A stretch of 64,000 nt of DNA from Bacillota bacterium (GCA_023437365.1 JAEZGK010000035.1:62001-126000), one strand, 5' to 3'; shown: positions 1 through 9,768, counted from the first letter of the stretch. Translations and numbers: made by a program. The notes: generated by a model from the sequence alone, not told the origin.

Positions 1-1823
1 ATCCAGGCACAGCTCCAGCCGGTATGTCCTCCTCCATAGCTTAAGCGACGCTCTAGCGTCCGATTGGCTGCCTCCGCAAGCATAGGTGTCTTATCCACAG
101 TAATCTGGTGAGAGGGGTGCAGAGCATAAAGCTGTGATATATGTCGATGCCCAGGCTCCTCTTCCTCATAATCCTCATGCCACTCCATGATTTGTCCATA
201 TCTACCGACTCTGATCGGTGGTAGTCTCTTCTCTATTTCTTCTGCTTTTCGTAAGATATCACCGGATGTCCCTAATTTCTCAGATGCCTTACGATAGACT
301 TCAATTAAATCACGAAGAATCTGAATATCCATGGAGGGACCGGCACATACGGCGCCTTTCACTCCGTTTGGAAGGATGTAGGTATTTTCCGGCGACACGG
401 AAGGACAGGTCACATATTCCTCTCCTCTGCGAACCAGAAAATCTTCAAAGAACAGAACAGCATCCTGAAGCACCGGATACATCTCCCTCAGAAAGACTTC
501 ATCCATAGAATACAGATAATGTGTCCATATATGTGTACATAGCCAGGCTCCGCCCATCACCCAATAACTTGCCGGAAGATAAATATCCTGTGGAGCGCAA
601 TCTCCCCAAAGATCCGTGTTGTGATGTGCCACAAATCCTCTGCAACCATACATTGCTTCCGCTACATGTTTTCCCTTCTTATGCATTCTCTTGAGCAGAT
701 CAAATAAGGGAAGATGACATTGCGATAATCCGTAGGTCTCAGCGGGCCAGTAATTCATCTGTGTATTGATATTGATGGTATATTTTGAATCCCAGCAGGG
801 TTGCAGATTATCATTCCAAAGCCCCTGCAGGTTCGCCGGCTGGCTGCCCGGTCTGCTGGAAGAAATCAAAAGATAGCGTCCATATTGAAAATATAACTCA
901 GCCATTCTCTTCTGCAGTACCGCATTTTCTGCATTTGTCTCTTCTTTAACAGCCGCCAGTAGAAGCTCGCTGTCTGTCACGCTGGAATCACAGAGTTTAA
1001 GACTTACCTTACCGGCAAGCTTCTGATAATCCTGTATATGCCGGCTGTAAATTGAAGCAAATCCTTTTTCCGCCGCCTGCTCCAACCGCCTCACAGCTGC
1101 TTCCTTCAGCTTCTCCTCGTGATAAAAGGAGGTTTCAATTGCCAGGTAAATCAGTACCTCCTTTGCAGCTGTTACCTTAAGATGCTCTCCAATGATCTCC
1201 ATTGTCCCGCCCTGAACTTCCGTTTTTGCAGCAACAAAGAAAGAGGAGCCTTCTTTTCCCAAATCCCCCTGCATAAAAATCGTATCCTCACTAAGACAGC
1301 CAGCGTGTTCATAGAACCGTGATCGTTCCAAATGCATTGTAACTGAAATATCCTCTCCAGGGGAGGTTATTCTGATTACAATGATCTGATCCTCATAGGA
1401 AGCAAATATCTCTCTGGTCTGTGAAGTATTCTCCCCACCAAGCTCCACCTTTACGATGCCCTTATCCAGATCCAGCTGACGGCTATATTGGTTTATGTCC
1501 TCTTTATACTCCCAATTGAGGTATAGTTCACCTGCCGTCTGATAAGGATACTGACTATTCGGAGTACCTGAGAGGGAAACCTCCATCAGCTTTTCTGCTT
1601 CGGGTATTCTTCCCTCAAAAATTAAGCTGCGGATTTTCTCAAGGTTCTTCTTCGCATCGGGATTTACCCTGTCACGGAAGCCGCCATACCAGATGCTGTC
1701 TTCATTCAGCTGCAGATAATCCTGCTTTATCTTTCCGAAGACCATCCCGCCCAACCTTCCGTTTCCGATTGGGAGAGCCTCCTCCCATAATTCTGCCGGT
1801 TTGCTGAATGTAATCTGATTCAC
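1..1823 (-). CDS. GH95 alpha-L-fucosidase, C-terminus cut by window edge
   Basis: Glycoside hydrolase family 95 enzyme, expected to release alpha-1,2-linked L-fucose from glycans by inversion. The start is a GTG at 1823 with GGGAGG eight bases upstream; 607 codons are visible and the frame is still open at base 1. Family hallmarks are LPIGNGRLGGMVFG near the N-terminus, LNEDSIWYGG, NLQGLWNDNLQPCWDSKY, NINTQMNYWPAE and HHNTDLWGD. N351 and N353 match the paired catalytic-centre asparagines and E479 (in SPEN) the general acid of characterised GH95 enzymes; the last conserved aspartate would lie beyond the edge. No signal peptide is visible, suggesting a cytoplasmic enzyme acting on imported oligosaccharides. 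It lies downstream of the trp operon but shows no functional link to it. Confidence 0.93.
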   Translation of the reverse strand, partial: MNQITFSKPAELWEEALPIGNGRLGGMVFGKIKQDYLQLNEDSIWYGGFRDRVNPDAKKNLEKIRSLIFEGRIPEAEKLMEVSLSGTPNSQYPYQTAGELYLNWEYKEDINQYSRQLDLDKGIVKVELGGENTSQTREIFASYEDQIIVIRITSPGEDISVTMHLERSRFYEHAGCLSEDTIFMQGDLGKEGSSFFVAAKTEVQGGTMEIIGEHLKVTAAKEVLIYLAIETSFYHEEKLKEAAVRRLEQAAEKGFASIYSRHIQDYQKLAGKVSLKLCDSSVTDSELLLAAVKEETNAENAVLQKRMAELYFQYGRYLLISSSRPGSQPANLQGLWNDNLQPCWDSKYTININTQMNYWPAETYGLSQCHLPLFDLLKRMHKKGKHVAEAMYGCRGFVAHHNTDLWGDCAPQDIYLPASYWVMGGAWLCTHIWTHYLYSMDEVFLREMYPVLQDAVLFFEDFLVRRGEEYVTCPSVSPENTYILPNGVKGAVCAGPSMDIQILRDLIEVYRKASEKLGTSGDILRKAEEIEKRLPPIRVGRYGQIMEWHEDYEEEEPGHRHISQLYALHPSHQITVDKTPMLAEAANRTLERRLSYGGGHTGWSCAW

Positions 1824-1933
1824 GATACTATCCCTCCCTTTTACGGTATAAAATCTATGTCTCGAACTGCGTCGCTATCCCCTGTCACAAATCCATTAAT
1901 TTTTTATTTATCTGATTTTTAAGAGTTTAATGC

Positions 1934-2974
1934 TTAAAATACTGTATTTTGATTCTTGTAAGAGTGTGATGCTTCAATCACTTCATTTAGCTTATTCTGG
2001 GCAGATCCGCTGTCGATGATTTCCTGTGCGAGCTTCACACCCTCTCTGAGATTTCCTGCCTTATCGCTGATCATCAGGGCACCGGCTGCATTTAGTATCA
2101 CTGCCTGACGACGCGGTCCCCTGCTCTTACCTGAAAAAACATCCTTAATCATGACTGCATTGGCTTCCGGTGTACCCGTGATAATGTCATTCGGTTTGCA
2201 GCGAGATAAACCCAATTCCTCCGGAACCAGCTCATAACTGATAATCTCACCATTCTTGAGTTCATTAACTTTTGTTCTACCAAGCAATGAAATCTCGTCC
2301 ATCCCCTCTTCTCCATGCACAAACAAAGCTCTGGTATAACCTAGAGATAATGCAACCTTAGAAACCTCTTCCAAAAGCTCCGGTTTATAGACCCCCATTA
2401 CATGCCTGGAGGCCCTGGCGGGATTGATTAAGGGTCCGATGATGGTATAGAAGATTGTCTTTATTCCTATTTCCTGTTCGGGATGAAGCATCTTCTTCAT
2501 TACCGGATGAAAAATAGGTGCATACAGAAAAGCCATGCCTACCTCTTCAATCATGCGTTCTACAGCTGTAGGTGTCTGATGTATTTCTACTCCAAGGGCC
2601 TCCAGTACATCGGCACTGCCTGAAAGTCTGATATTGGATCTGCTGCCGGTCTTAGCCACCTTCACTCCTGCTGCAGCCGCAACGAACGCTACGGCTGTAG
2701 ATATATTGAAGGTACTGATTCCTCCTCCTGTTCCGCAGGTATCCAGCAGTTCGCCCTCTATCTGAGGAGTGACCGGAATACAGTAATCCCTCATTGCCCT
2801 TGCAATTGCCGATATCTCGGTGATCGTGGGTCCCTTCATCAACAAGGCAACCTGAAAGGACATAATTTGTATATTCGTCATCCTGTCCTCTTGGATTGCA
2901 GAAATCATATCATAAGCTTCCTGTGCCTCCAAGTCCGTGCCTGTATTTAACTTCTTTAAGATATCCTCCATCAT
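1934..2974 (-). CDS. Second, divergent anthranilate phosphoribosyltransferase-like protein (TrpD paralog)
   Basis: Member of the TrpD/nucleoside phosphorylase family, about 346 residues, last gene of the trp operon. The chosen ATG overlaps the trpA stop as ATGA, typical of translational coupling; an ATG at 2992 is an alternative. It keeps the fold signature GSADVLEALG and the DTCGTGG loop, but this loop reads GTGGG where canonical TrpD has GTGGD, and the KHGNRSVSS segment of the first copy is replaced by KTGSRSNIR. These loops bind PRPP, magnesium and anthranilate in TrpD. A complete canonical trpD lies in the same operon (6474-7481), so this copy is either a partly redundant enzyme or one with a changed acceptor. 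Function is not assigned beyond the family. Confidence 0.8.
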   Translation of the reverse strand: MMEDILKKLNTGTDLEAQEAYDMISAIQEDRMTNIQIMSFQVALLMKGPTITEISAIARAMRDYCIPVTPQIEGELLDTCGTGGGISTFNISTAVAFVAAAAGVKVAKTGSRSNIRLSGSADVLEALGVEIHQTPTAVERMIEEVGMAFLYAPIFHPVMKKMLHPEQEIGIKTIFYTIIGPLINPARASRHVMGVYKPELLEEVSKVALSLGYTRALFVHGEEGMDEISLLGRTKVNELKNGEIISYELVPEELGLSRCKPNDIITGTPEANAVMIKDVFSGKSRGPRRQAVILNAAGALMISDKAGNLREGVKLAQEIIDSGSAQNKLNEVIEASHSYKNQNTVF

Positions 2975-3753
2975 ACCTGACATTCCAAACATGCCCCTTT
3001 CATTCTACGAACGTAGTCCAATACATAAGGAACACACTTTTCCCCATACTCTCCGACAATTTTTACGATAGCACTTCCGACGATAACTCCATCGGCAATC
3101 GAAGCCATTTCTCTTGCCTGCTCGGGTGTGGATATGCCGAAGCCAATCGCACAGGGAATGTCCTTCACCTCTTTTACAGCATGAAGCATTTCCTTAATAC
3201 CTGTTCCCAGTTCATTTCTGATACCGGTAACTCCCATCGAAGATACGCAGTACAAAAACCCATCGGCTTCCTTTGCAATTTTTATAATTCTTTCCTTAGA
3301 CGTCGGTGCTATCATAGAGATCAGTGTAATACCATAACGGTCACAGTAGGGTTTAATTTCCTCCCTCTCTTCAAACGGAACATCCGGTACTATAATAGCA
3401 TCAACACCGGCCTTTATGCAACACTTCATGAAGTATTCCGGTCCGAACGTAAAGATTGGATTCATATAGGTCATAAAAGCAATGGGAATATTACAGGTTT
3501 TCCGGATTTCCTCCACCATAGCAAAGATTTTATCCGTGGTGGTACCTGCAAGTAATGCTCTGTTGTCAGCTTCCTGAATGATCGGTCCTTCCGCCATCGG
3601 GTCAGAGAACGGTATGCCAAGCTCAATCAGATCAGCTCCTGCCTCTGCCATTTGCAGCACTAGCTCCTTCGTTACCGAAAGACTTGGATCACCTGCAGTG
3701 ACAAATGCTATAAAAGCTTTATTATTTTGAAATATATGCTCGATTCTACTCAT
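2971..3753 (-). CDS. trpA: Tryptophan synthase alpha subunit
   Basis: Cleaves indole-3-glycerol phosphate to indole and glyceraldehyde-3-phosphate; the indole is channelled to TrpB in the alpha2-beta2 complex. 260 residues, normal for the family. It shows FVTAGDP and ELGIPFSDPMAEGP, with E44 matching the catalytic glutamate (E49 of the E. coli enzyme). E55 occupies the position of E. coli D60, a conservative change that I believe also occurs in other TrpA proteins. The start ATG follows GGGGGT and overlaps the 3' end of trpB by eight bases, so translation is probably coupled. The stop overlaps the next gene, the second trpD-like copy. Confidence 0.96.
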   Translation of the reverse strand: MSRIEHIFQNNKAFIAFVTAGDPSLSVTKELVLQMAEAGADLIELGIPFSDPMAEGPIIQEADNRALLAGTTTDKIFAMVEEIRKTCNIPIAFMTYMNPIFTFGPEYFMKCCIKAGVDAIIVPDVPFEEREEIKPYCDRYGITLISMIAPTSKERIIKIAKEADGFLYCVSSMGVTGIRNELGTGIKEMLHAVKEVKDIPCAIGFGISTPEQAREMASIADGVIVGSAIVKIVGEYGEKCVPYVLDYVRRMKGACLECQV

Positions 3754-4930
3754 AAATCTTTACCCCCCTGTATCTTGCAATGGCAGCTACATCCTTATCC
3801 CCTCTGCCAGAAAGATTGATTATGATAATCTGGTCCTTGTTCATAGTCGGTGCCAGCTTCCTGGCATGTGCTACTGCGTGAGCGCTCTCAATCGCAGGAA
3901 TGATGCCTTCTGTACGAGCCAAATATTCAAAAGCTTCCACTGCCTCCTGGTCTGTAACAGGCACATATTCAGCCCTGTGAGAATCATGTAGATAGGAGTG
4001 CTCCGGGCCGATCCCGGGATAATCCAGTCCTGCCGAGATGGAATAAACCGGAGCAATCTGTCCATATTCGTCCTGGCAGAAATAAGATTTCATTCCATGA
4101 AAAATACCCAGGGAGCCTGTAGAAATTGTGGCTGCAGTCCGATCTGTCTCTACCCCGTATCCCGCTGCCTCGCAGCCGATCAGCCGGACAGTATTCTCTT
4201 CGATAAAATCATAGAACAAGCCCATAGCATTGCTGCCGCCGCCTACACAGGCAAGAAGGACGTCCGGAAGCTTTTCCTCCGCAGTAAGTATCTGCTCCCT
4301 TACTTCCTTACCGATAATACTTTGAAAATCTCTTACGATCATCGGAAATGGATAGGGTCCCATGACAGACCCCAGCACATAGTGGGTATCCTCAACTCTT
4401 TTGGTCCATTCCCGAAAGGTCTCACTCACAGCGTCCTTTAAGGTCTGGGTTCCGGAGGTCACGGTATGTACCTTCGCTCCCAAAAGCTCCATACGGTAAA
4501 CATTTAAAGCCTGTCGTTCTGTATCCTCCTTGCCCATAAATATCTCACAATCCAACCCGAGCAAGGCTGCGGCTGTGGCCGTTGCTACACCATGCTGTCC
4601 TGCTCCTGTCTCTGCAATCACTCTGGTCATCCCCATCTTCTTCGCTAAAAGCACCTGTCCCAGAACATTATTGATCTTATGGGAACCGGTGTGATTGAGG
4701 TCCTCCCGCTTTAAATAGATCTTGGCTCCGCCCAGCTCCTCTGTCATTTTGCTGGCATAATATAGTAGGGAAGGTCTGCCGGTGTAATTCTGAAACAAAT
4801 CCTTCAGCTCCCTGCAAAACTCGGGATCACTCTTGTAATGAAAATAGGCCTCCTCCAGCTTATTTAAGACATTCATCAGAGTCTCGGGTACATATTGCCC
4901 TCCATGTATTCCAAATCTTCCTTTTGTCAT
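3746..4930 (-). CDS. trpB: Tryptophan synthase beta subunit
   Basis: PLP-dependent condensation of indole with serine to give tryptophan. 394 residues, a normal TrpB1 length. The PLP lysine is K85 in HTGSHKINN; the phosphate-binding loop GGGSNAMG and the C-terminal NLSGRGDKD motif are present. The start was set to the ATG at 4930, which shares one base with the trpF stop (TGATG) and has AAGGAG nine bases upstream; a GTG one codon earlier is also open. It lies between trpF and trpA, as expected for the TrpAB complex. Confidence 0.97.
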   Translation of the reverse strand: MTKGRFGIHGGQYVPETLMNVLNKLEEAYFHYKSDPEFCRELKDLFQNYTGRPSLLYYASKMTEELGGAKIYLKREDLNHTGSHKINNVLGQVLLAKKMGMTRVIAETGAGQHGVATATAAALLGLDCEIFMGKEDTERQALNVYRMELLGAKVHTVTSGTQTLKDAVSETFREWTKRVEDTHYVLGSVMGPYPFPMIVRDFQSIIGKEVREQILTAEEKLPDVLLACVGGGSNAMGLFYDFIEENTVRLIGCEAAGYGVETDRTAATISTGSLGIFHGMKSYFCQDEYGQIAPVYSISAGLDYPGIGPEHSYLHDSHRAEYVPVTDQEAVEAFEYLARTEGIIPAIESAHAVAHARKLAPTMNKDQIIIINLSGRGDKDVAAIARYRGVKIYE

Positions 4931-5544
4931 CACTCTACACTCCTTACTCTTGCTATGATATTGCTAATTTTTAGGGGATCCTTTTTCCCATCCGTCTCAA
5001 CACCGCTGCTGACATCCAGCGCAAAAGGCCGATACTTTCTTACAGCCTCCAGGATATTCTCCTCATTTAAGCCGCCCGCCAGGAAATACTGTCTTGCAGC
5101 TCTTTCTAACATGGACCAGTCAAAGGCAATTCCGCTGCCTCCGTATTGCTCCTTATGATAGGTATCAAACAAAAGATAATCGGCACCTGAGCCGAACGCC
5201 TGTGTAATATCCGAGGCAGATTTTACTCTTACTGCTTTTATGATTTTCTTATCTGTCATAGTTCGGAGCTGCTTGATATATTCTTCATCCTCATCGCCAT
5301 GCAGCTGAACAAGATCAAGGATCCCCTTATGGCAAAGACCGGCGATATTCTGAGCCTTCTCATTAACAAATACTCCCACCGCCTTTATCTCAGAAGAAAG
5401 CTGCTGCTTCAGTAGCTTAGCCTGTTCCTCTGTGACCTGTCTGCGGCTATTTGCAAATACGAAGCCTATATAATCCGGCAGATAATCATTGACTGTCCTG
5501 ATATCCTCCTGTCGGGTCAATCCGCAAATCTTTATTTTAGACAT
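4930..5544 (-). CDS. trpF: Phosphoribosylanthranilate isomerase
   Basis: Amadori rearrangement of phosphoribosylanthranilate to CdRP, third step of the tryptophan branch. 204 residues, a TIM barrel. Motifs are KICGLTRQEDI with the catalytic cysteine at the N-terminus, VQLHGDE in the middle, and LDVSSGVE near the C-terminus carrying the catalytic aspartate and phosphate contacts. GAGAGG precedes the ATG. It sits 90 bases downstream of trpC, the largest gap in this part of the operon; no terminator hairpin is evident there. Confidence 0.96.
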   Translation of the reverse strand: MSKIKICGLTRQEDIRTVNDYLPDYIGFVFANSRRQVTEEQAKLLKQQLSSEIKAVGVFVNEKAQNIAGLCHKGILDLVQLHGDEDEEYIKQLRTMTDKKIIKAVRVKSASDITQAFGSGADYLLFDTYHKEQYGGSGIAFDWSMLERAARQYFLAGGLNEENILEAVRKYRPFALDVSSGVETDGKKDPLKISNIIARVRSVE

Positions 5545-5634
5545 ACTATACTTCCTCTCTTTGCCTATTCAAAAACCTAAAGCTTCTCCATCCTATAAAG
5601 GATACAGTTGACTTTTTCTATAGCAGTACTTATT

Positions 5635-6453
5635 TTATTCCTGCTGAAGGGCATCAAGCTGCTGCTTTTTGTCAGAGCTACGCATCAGCGTCTCTCCGAT
5701 TAAGACGGCGTCGACTCCTGCTTCTCTCAGTGCCTTGATATCTTCATTGGTGCGGATGCCGCTTTCGGCAACGTAAATAATCTCCTCCGGAATAATCTCG
5801 GATAATTTAATGCTGTTCGAGAGATCCACCTCAAAGGTCTGCAAATTACGGTTATTTACACCGATAATTCCGGCACCTGCCCTCAGCGCAGACCGAACCT
5901 CTGACTCGTCATGGGCTTCCACCAACGCTGACAGTCCTAGCTCCCTGCAAAGCTTCAGATAATTCCTTAAGGTGTCTTCCTCCAAAAGTGAACAGATCAG
6001 TAATACAGCATCGGCGCCTAGTAATTTGGCTTCGTAGATTTGATATTCATCAATCGTAAAATCCTTACGAAGTACGGGGATTGTTACCTCCTTACTGATT
6101 TCGCTTAAGTATGTATCACTGCCCAGAAAGAAATCCGGCTCGGTCAACACAGAAATGGCAGAAGCACCGGCATTTTCATACTCCTTGGCAATGGACAGAT
6201 AAGGAAATTCCTCGGCTATCACTCCTTTGGACGGAGAGGCTTTTTTCACCTCACAGATAAAAGCCATCCCACCTCTCTTGCCTTCCTCCGTATGCTTCCT
6301 TAGCGCTTGTTCAAAGGCAAACACTTCCCTGTTGTTAATTTTTTTTTGTTGATCAGCCTCATAAAGCATTTCCTTCAACTGCTGCAGGGGCATTATATCT
6401 TTTGCCCTTTCTACCCTAATTCTGGTTGCCTGTGCAATTGTATCCAGTATCAT
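5635..6453 (-). CDS. trpC: Indole-3-glycerol phosphate synthase
   Basis: Converts CdRP to indole-3-glycerol phosphate with loss of CO2 and water. About 272 residues, single-domain (not fused to trpF). It shows CEVKKASPSKG with the catalytic lysine, VLTEPDFFLGS, VLRKDFTIDEYQI, GVNNRNLQTF and VAESGI, in family order. The ATG at 6453 was preferred over the TTG two codons upstream because it lies nine bases from AAAAGG. It begins about 20 bases after the canonical trpD. Confidence 0.96.
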   Translation of the reverse strand: MILDTIAQATRIRVERAKDIMPLQQLKEMLYEADQQKKINNREVFAFEQALRKHTEEGKRGGMAFICEVKKASPSKGVIAEEFPYLSIAKEYENAGASAISVLTEPDFFLGSDTYLSEISKEVTIPVLRKDFTIDEYQIYEAKLLGADAVLLICSLLEEDTLRNYLKLCRELGLSALVEAHDESEVRSALRAGAGIIGVNNRNLQTFEVDLSNSIKLSEIIPEEIIYVAESGIRTNEDIKALREAGVDAVLIGETLMRSSDKKQQLDALQQE

Positions 6454-6473
6454 ACTCAAAAACCTTTTCCTCT

Positions 6474-7481
6474 CTATTCATTGGATAAACGTATGAATTG
6501 TCTAAGCTGTTCCATTGCTTTTCCACTGTCAATCGTATCGGCTGCCAGCTTAACACACTCCCGAAGTGTAATATTGTTATATGACATATAGAGGCAAACT
6601 GCACAATTCAAAAGCACGATGTCGCGCTTCGGTCCACGCTCGCCATTTAAAATGCTCAATGCGATTGCCGCATTCTGCTGAGGATCGCCTCCGACCAGGT
6701 CCTCCGGCTTACAGTACTCGAAGCCAAATTGATGGGGGTCCAAGAAGAAGCTGTTCACCTGACCCTGATTCACCTCACAAACAGTAGTTTTGGCGCTTAA
6801 TGAGACCTCATCCAGCCCATCATGTCCATGGACCACCATCGCTCTTTTGACACCCAGATTAGCCAGTACTCTTGCCATAGGTTCCACCAGATTCTCATCA
6901 TAGACACCCAAAAGCTGAAGATTTGCATCCGCAGGGCTGGATAGAGGTCCCAGGATATTAAATATGGTTCGAACACCGATCTCTCTTCTGACAGGAGCTG
7001 CATACTTCATGGAGGAATGATAAAGCGGTGCAAAAAGGAAGCATATACCGATCTCCTTCAATATCTTCTCACTTTTTTCTACGGGAATGTCAATCTTCAC
7101 CCCCAGAGCCTCCAGTACATCAGCGCTGCCGCACTTACTGGATACGCTGCGATTACCGTGCTTTGCTACCGGTATTCCTGCCGCCGATATAATCAATGCG
7201 GAGATTGTAGAGATATTAAAGGTAAACGCCTCGTCCCCACCGGTACCGACGATATCCAGAACATCTCCCTCATGCTTCAGCTTGAGTCCATATTTTCTCA
7301 TGATGGTCGCACAGCCTGTGATTTCATCGATTGTCTCACCCTTCATACGAATCGCAGTGACAAAGGAGGCGATCTGTGCATTGGTGGCATTGCCGCCCAT
7401 GATTTCGTCCATAACTGCCTTCGTTTCATCGAAGGTTAAATTCTCTCTGTTGAGTGTTTTATAAATTGCCTGTTGTATCAT
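6474..7481 (-). CDS. trpD: Anthranilate phosphoribosyltransferase (canonical copy)
   Basis: Transfers phosphoribose from PRPP to anthranilate. 335 residues. The canonical loops are intact: DIVGTGGDEAFTFNIST, KHGNRSVSSKCGSADVLEALG and the VHGHDGLDE segment. The start overlaps the trpG stop by four bases. It is the normal trpD of the operon; comparison with the second copy at 1934-2974 shows substitutions in the PRPP/anthranilate loops of that paralog only. Confidence 0.96.
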   Translation of the reverse strand: MIQQAIYKTLNRENLTFDETKAVMDEIMGGNATNAQIASFVTAIRMKGETIDEITGCATIMRKYGLKLKHEGDVLDIVGTGGDEAFTFNISTISALIISAAGIPVAKHGNRSVSSKCGSADVLEALGVKIDIPVEKSEKILKEIGICFLFAPLYHSSMKYAAPVRREIGVRTIFNILGPLSSPADANLQLLGVYDENLVEPMARVLANLGVKRAMVVHGHDGLDEVSLSAKTTVCEVNQGQVNSFFLDPHQFGFEYCKPEDLVGGDPQQNAAIALSILNGERGPKRDIVLLNCAVCLYMSYNNITLRECVKLAADTIDSGKAMEQLRQFIRLSNE

Positions 7482-8059
7482 TGTGCACCGCCTCCTATCT
7501 TTAAAAAGTTTCTCATAATTACCTCACCCTGAGGTGTCAATATCGATTCCGGATGAAATTGAAGTCCATAAATCTCATAACTACGATGCTTGATTGCCAT
7601 AATCTCACCATCATCATCCTCAGCGATAACCAGCAGATCGTCCGGTAAGGTATCCTTTTTCGCAATCAAGGAATGATACCTGGCTGCGCGGATGATCGGA
7701 GGAAGTCCGTGGAATACTCTCGCTCCGTTCGCGATATGAATATTGCTTTGCTTCCCGTGCATCAGCCGCTTTGCCAGAGTGATGGTAGCACCGAACACCT
7801 CACTGATTGCCTGATGACCAAGGCATACGCCCAGGATCGGAATTTCTCCCTTCATAGAGGCTATCACCTCTTCACAGATCCCAGCATCCTTTGGATAACC
7901 GGGTCCCGGAGATAGAATCATATGGGTGGGTTTTAATTTCCTGATCTCCGCCACCGTTAATTCGTCATTGCGTATGACCTTCATCTCAGCCCCGATGCCG
8001 CCGGCAAGCTGCACCAGATTATAAGTAAAACTATCATAATTATCAATTAATAAAATCAT
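7478..8059 (-). CDS. trpG: Anthranilate synthase glutaminase component
   Basis: Class I glutamine amidotransferase supplying ammonia to TrpE. 193 residues, unfused. It shows DNYDSFTYNLVQ, the oxyanion loop LSPGPGYP, nucleophile C79 in GVCLGHQAI and the HPES motif of the catalytic triad. Such TrpG proteins can also serve PabB in folate synthesis; no pabB is present here. It follows trpE after 76 bases and overlaps trpD. Confidence 0.96.
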   Translation of the reverse strand: MILLIDNYDSFTYNLVQLAGGIGAEMKVIRNDELTVAEIRKLKPTHMILSPGPGYPKDAGICEEVIASMKGEIPILGVCLGHQAISEVFGATITLAKRLMHGKQSNIHIANGARVFHGLPPIIRAARYHSLIAKKDTLPDDLLVIAEDDDGEIMAIKHRSYEIYGLQFHPESILTPQGEVIMRNFLKIGGGAQ

Positions 8060-8135
8060 GTTAATCCTCCATTCAGAAGTTAGAAATAGTACTAATAAGA
8101 AGCTTATAATGAATTACTCAAACGAATTCTACAAA

Positions 8136-9593
8136 CTAGTCTATCTCGCCGGCTCTCAGAATTGCCTCCATAACTGCTTTGGCTTTGTTTTCAGACTCCT
8201 CGTATTCTCTCTCAGGGACACTGTCTGCGACGATACCTCCACCTGCCTGAACGTAGACCCGGTTATTCTTTTTAACTGCCATGCGGATTGCGATACAGGT
8301 GTCCATATTTCCCGTAAAATCAATGTATCCGATCGCTCCGCCGTAGATACCTCGGGGGGCTTTCTCCTGCTCCTCGATGATTTCACAGGCACGTATTTTG
8401 GGCGCTCCGGATAGAGTACCAGCCGGTAATATAGCATCAATGGCATCCAGCGCATCTTTTCCGGGTTTTATCCTACCCTCCACCTCGGAGGTGATATGCA
8501 TGATTCTGGAATACTTCTGTATCCGCATATAATCCGTGACCCTGACTCCGCCATATTCAGATATTTTGCCAATATCGTTTCTTGCCAAATCCACCAGCAT
8601 ATTATGCTCTGCAAGCTCTTTTTCATCCAGCAGGAGTTCCTTTTCCAAGGCCTCATCCTCTTCCTTATCCTTGCCTCTGGGCCTGCTTCCTGCAATTGGA
8701 AAGGTAGATAATTTACCGTCCTTTAAACGAACCAGGGTCTCTGGAGAGGCGGAAATCAGCTGAACCTCGTCATTTTGCATGAACACCATATAAGGAGAAG
8801 GATTGGTGGTTCTGAGCACACGGTAAGCATTCAACAGACTATCCTTATATTCCGTTTCAAAGCGTCTGGAGATCACTGCCTGGAAGATGTCTCCGCCAAC
8901 GATGTACTCCTTTGTTTTCTCTACCCTTGCACAAAATTCTTCTTTTGTCATATTACAGGTAAAATCGGGTCTGCTGAGCATCGGAGCCGTAGTAAAGGGA
9001 ACCGGTTCCGTGATAAACCTAGTCAGGTTCTCAATATCGGATACGGCTTTCCCATAATTCTCTAATACCTTATCCGTCTTCATATTAACTACAATGCTTA
9101 TTTTCTGTTTCAGGTGATCATACGCAATTACTTTATCAAAAAGCATCAGATCAATATCATTAAATTCACTCTCTGAAAGCTTTAATACCGGTTCTGCATA
9201 TCCGATCATCTCATAGGAGAAATATCCGACCAGACCTCCGGTAAAGGGCGGTAGATCCGCAAGCTTTGGAGCTTTATAGCTGTTTAAAAGCTCTCTTAAC
9301 ACCTCAAAGGGCTTCTCACAGGGTATGACCTGTCTGCTGCTCCCATGATCAATGACAACCTCCTTGTTTTTACAGGTTACGTGGACAATCGGGTTAAAAC
9401 CGAGGAAGGAATACCTTCCCCATTTTTCACCACCTTCAATGCTTTCCAGGAGATAATATCTCTCGCTGATTTGAGATATCTTTCGAAGCAAAGTGATGGG
9501 TGTAATGATATCTGCATAAATTTCTCTGCAAATTGGTATAACGTCATACTCTTTCGCCAGGACTTCGATTTCGTTACAGCTTGGTGTAATCAT
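8136..9593 (-). CDS. trpE: Anthranilate synthase component I
   Basis: Makes anthranilate from chorismate and ammonia. About 485 residues. The N-terminal LLESIEGGEKWGRYSFLG region carries the LLES motif associated with feedback inhibition by tryptophan. The C-terminal chorismate-binding domain has FQAVISRRFE, PIAGSRPRG, HNMLVDLARND, PAGTLSGAPK and AGGGIVADS. The ATG at 9593 was chosen because GAGGT lies seven bases upstream; the ATG at 9614 has no well-spaced ribosome site. It is the first gene of the operon, behind the T-box leader. Confidence 0.95.
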   Translation of the reverse strand: MITPSCNEIEVLAKEYDVIPICREIYADIITPITLLRKISQISERYYLLESIEGGEKWGRYSFLGFNPIVHVTCKNKEVVIDHGSSRQVIPCEKPFEVLRELLNSYKAPKLADLPPFTGGLVGYFSYEMIGYAEPVLKLSESEFNDIDLMLFDKVIAYDHLKQKISIVVNMKTDKVLENYGKAVSDIENLTRFITEPVPFTTAPMLSRPDFTCNMTKEEFCARVEKTKEYIVGGDIFQAVISRRFETEYKDSLLNAYRVLRTTNPSPYMVFMQNDEVQLISASPETLVRLKDGKLSTFPIAGSRPRGKDKEEDEALEKELLLDEKELAEHNMLVDLARNDIGKISEYGGVRVTDYMRIQKYSRIMHITSEVEGRIKPGKDALDAIDAILPAGTLSGAPKIRACEIIEEQEKAPRGIYGGAIGYIDFTGNMDTCIAIRMAVKKNNRVYVQAGGGIVADSVPEREYEESENKAKAVMEAILRAGEID

Positions 9594-9718
9594 TTTAACT
9601 ACCTCATTTTTCATTGATGGGATGAAAAATTCCTTTCTTTTTTATTTATTCAGAGGGGATGTAATTAAATAAGCGGAGCTTTGTTTCTTGGGGAGTTTTA
9701 CTGCGATGATTTTTTTGC

Positions 9719-9768
9719 AATAAAAAAAGCTCTTATCCCTATGTAAAATTTTACAGGGACAAAAGCTT
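9719..9768 (-). terminator. Rho-independent terminator of the trp T-box leader
   Basis: Read on the minus strand, AAGC..GTCCCTGT pairs with ACATAGGGAT..GCTT around a short A/T loop and is followed by a run of T residues. It is the premature terminator expected to compete with the T-box antiterminator just upstream. Confidence 0.88.

Noticed and set aside
2896..3555. 219-codon plus-strand frame across trpA and trpD2
   Set aside because: It lies antisense to well-supported trp genes and resembles no protein.
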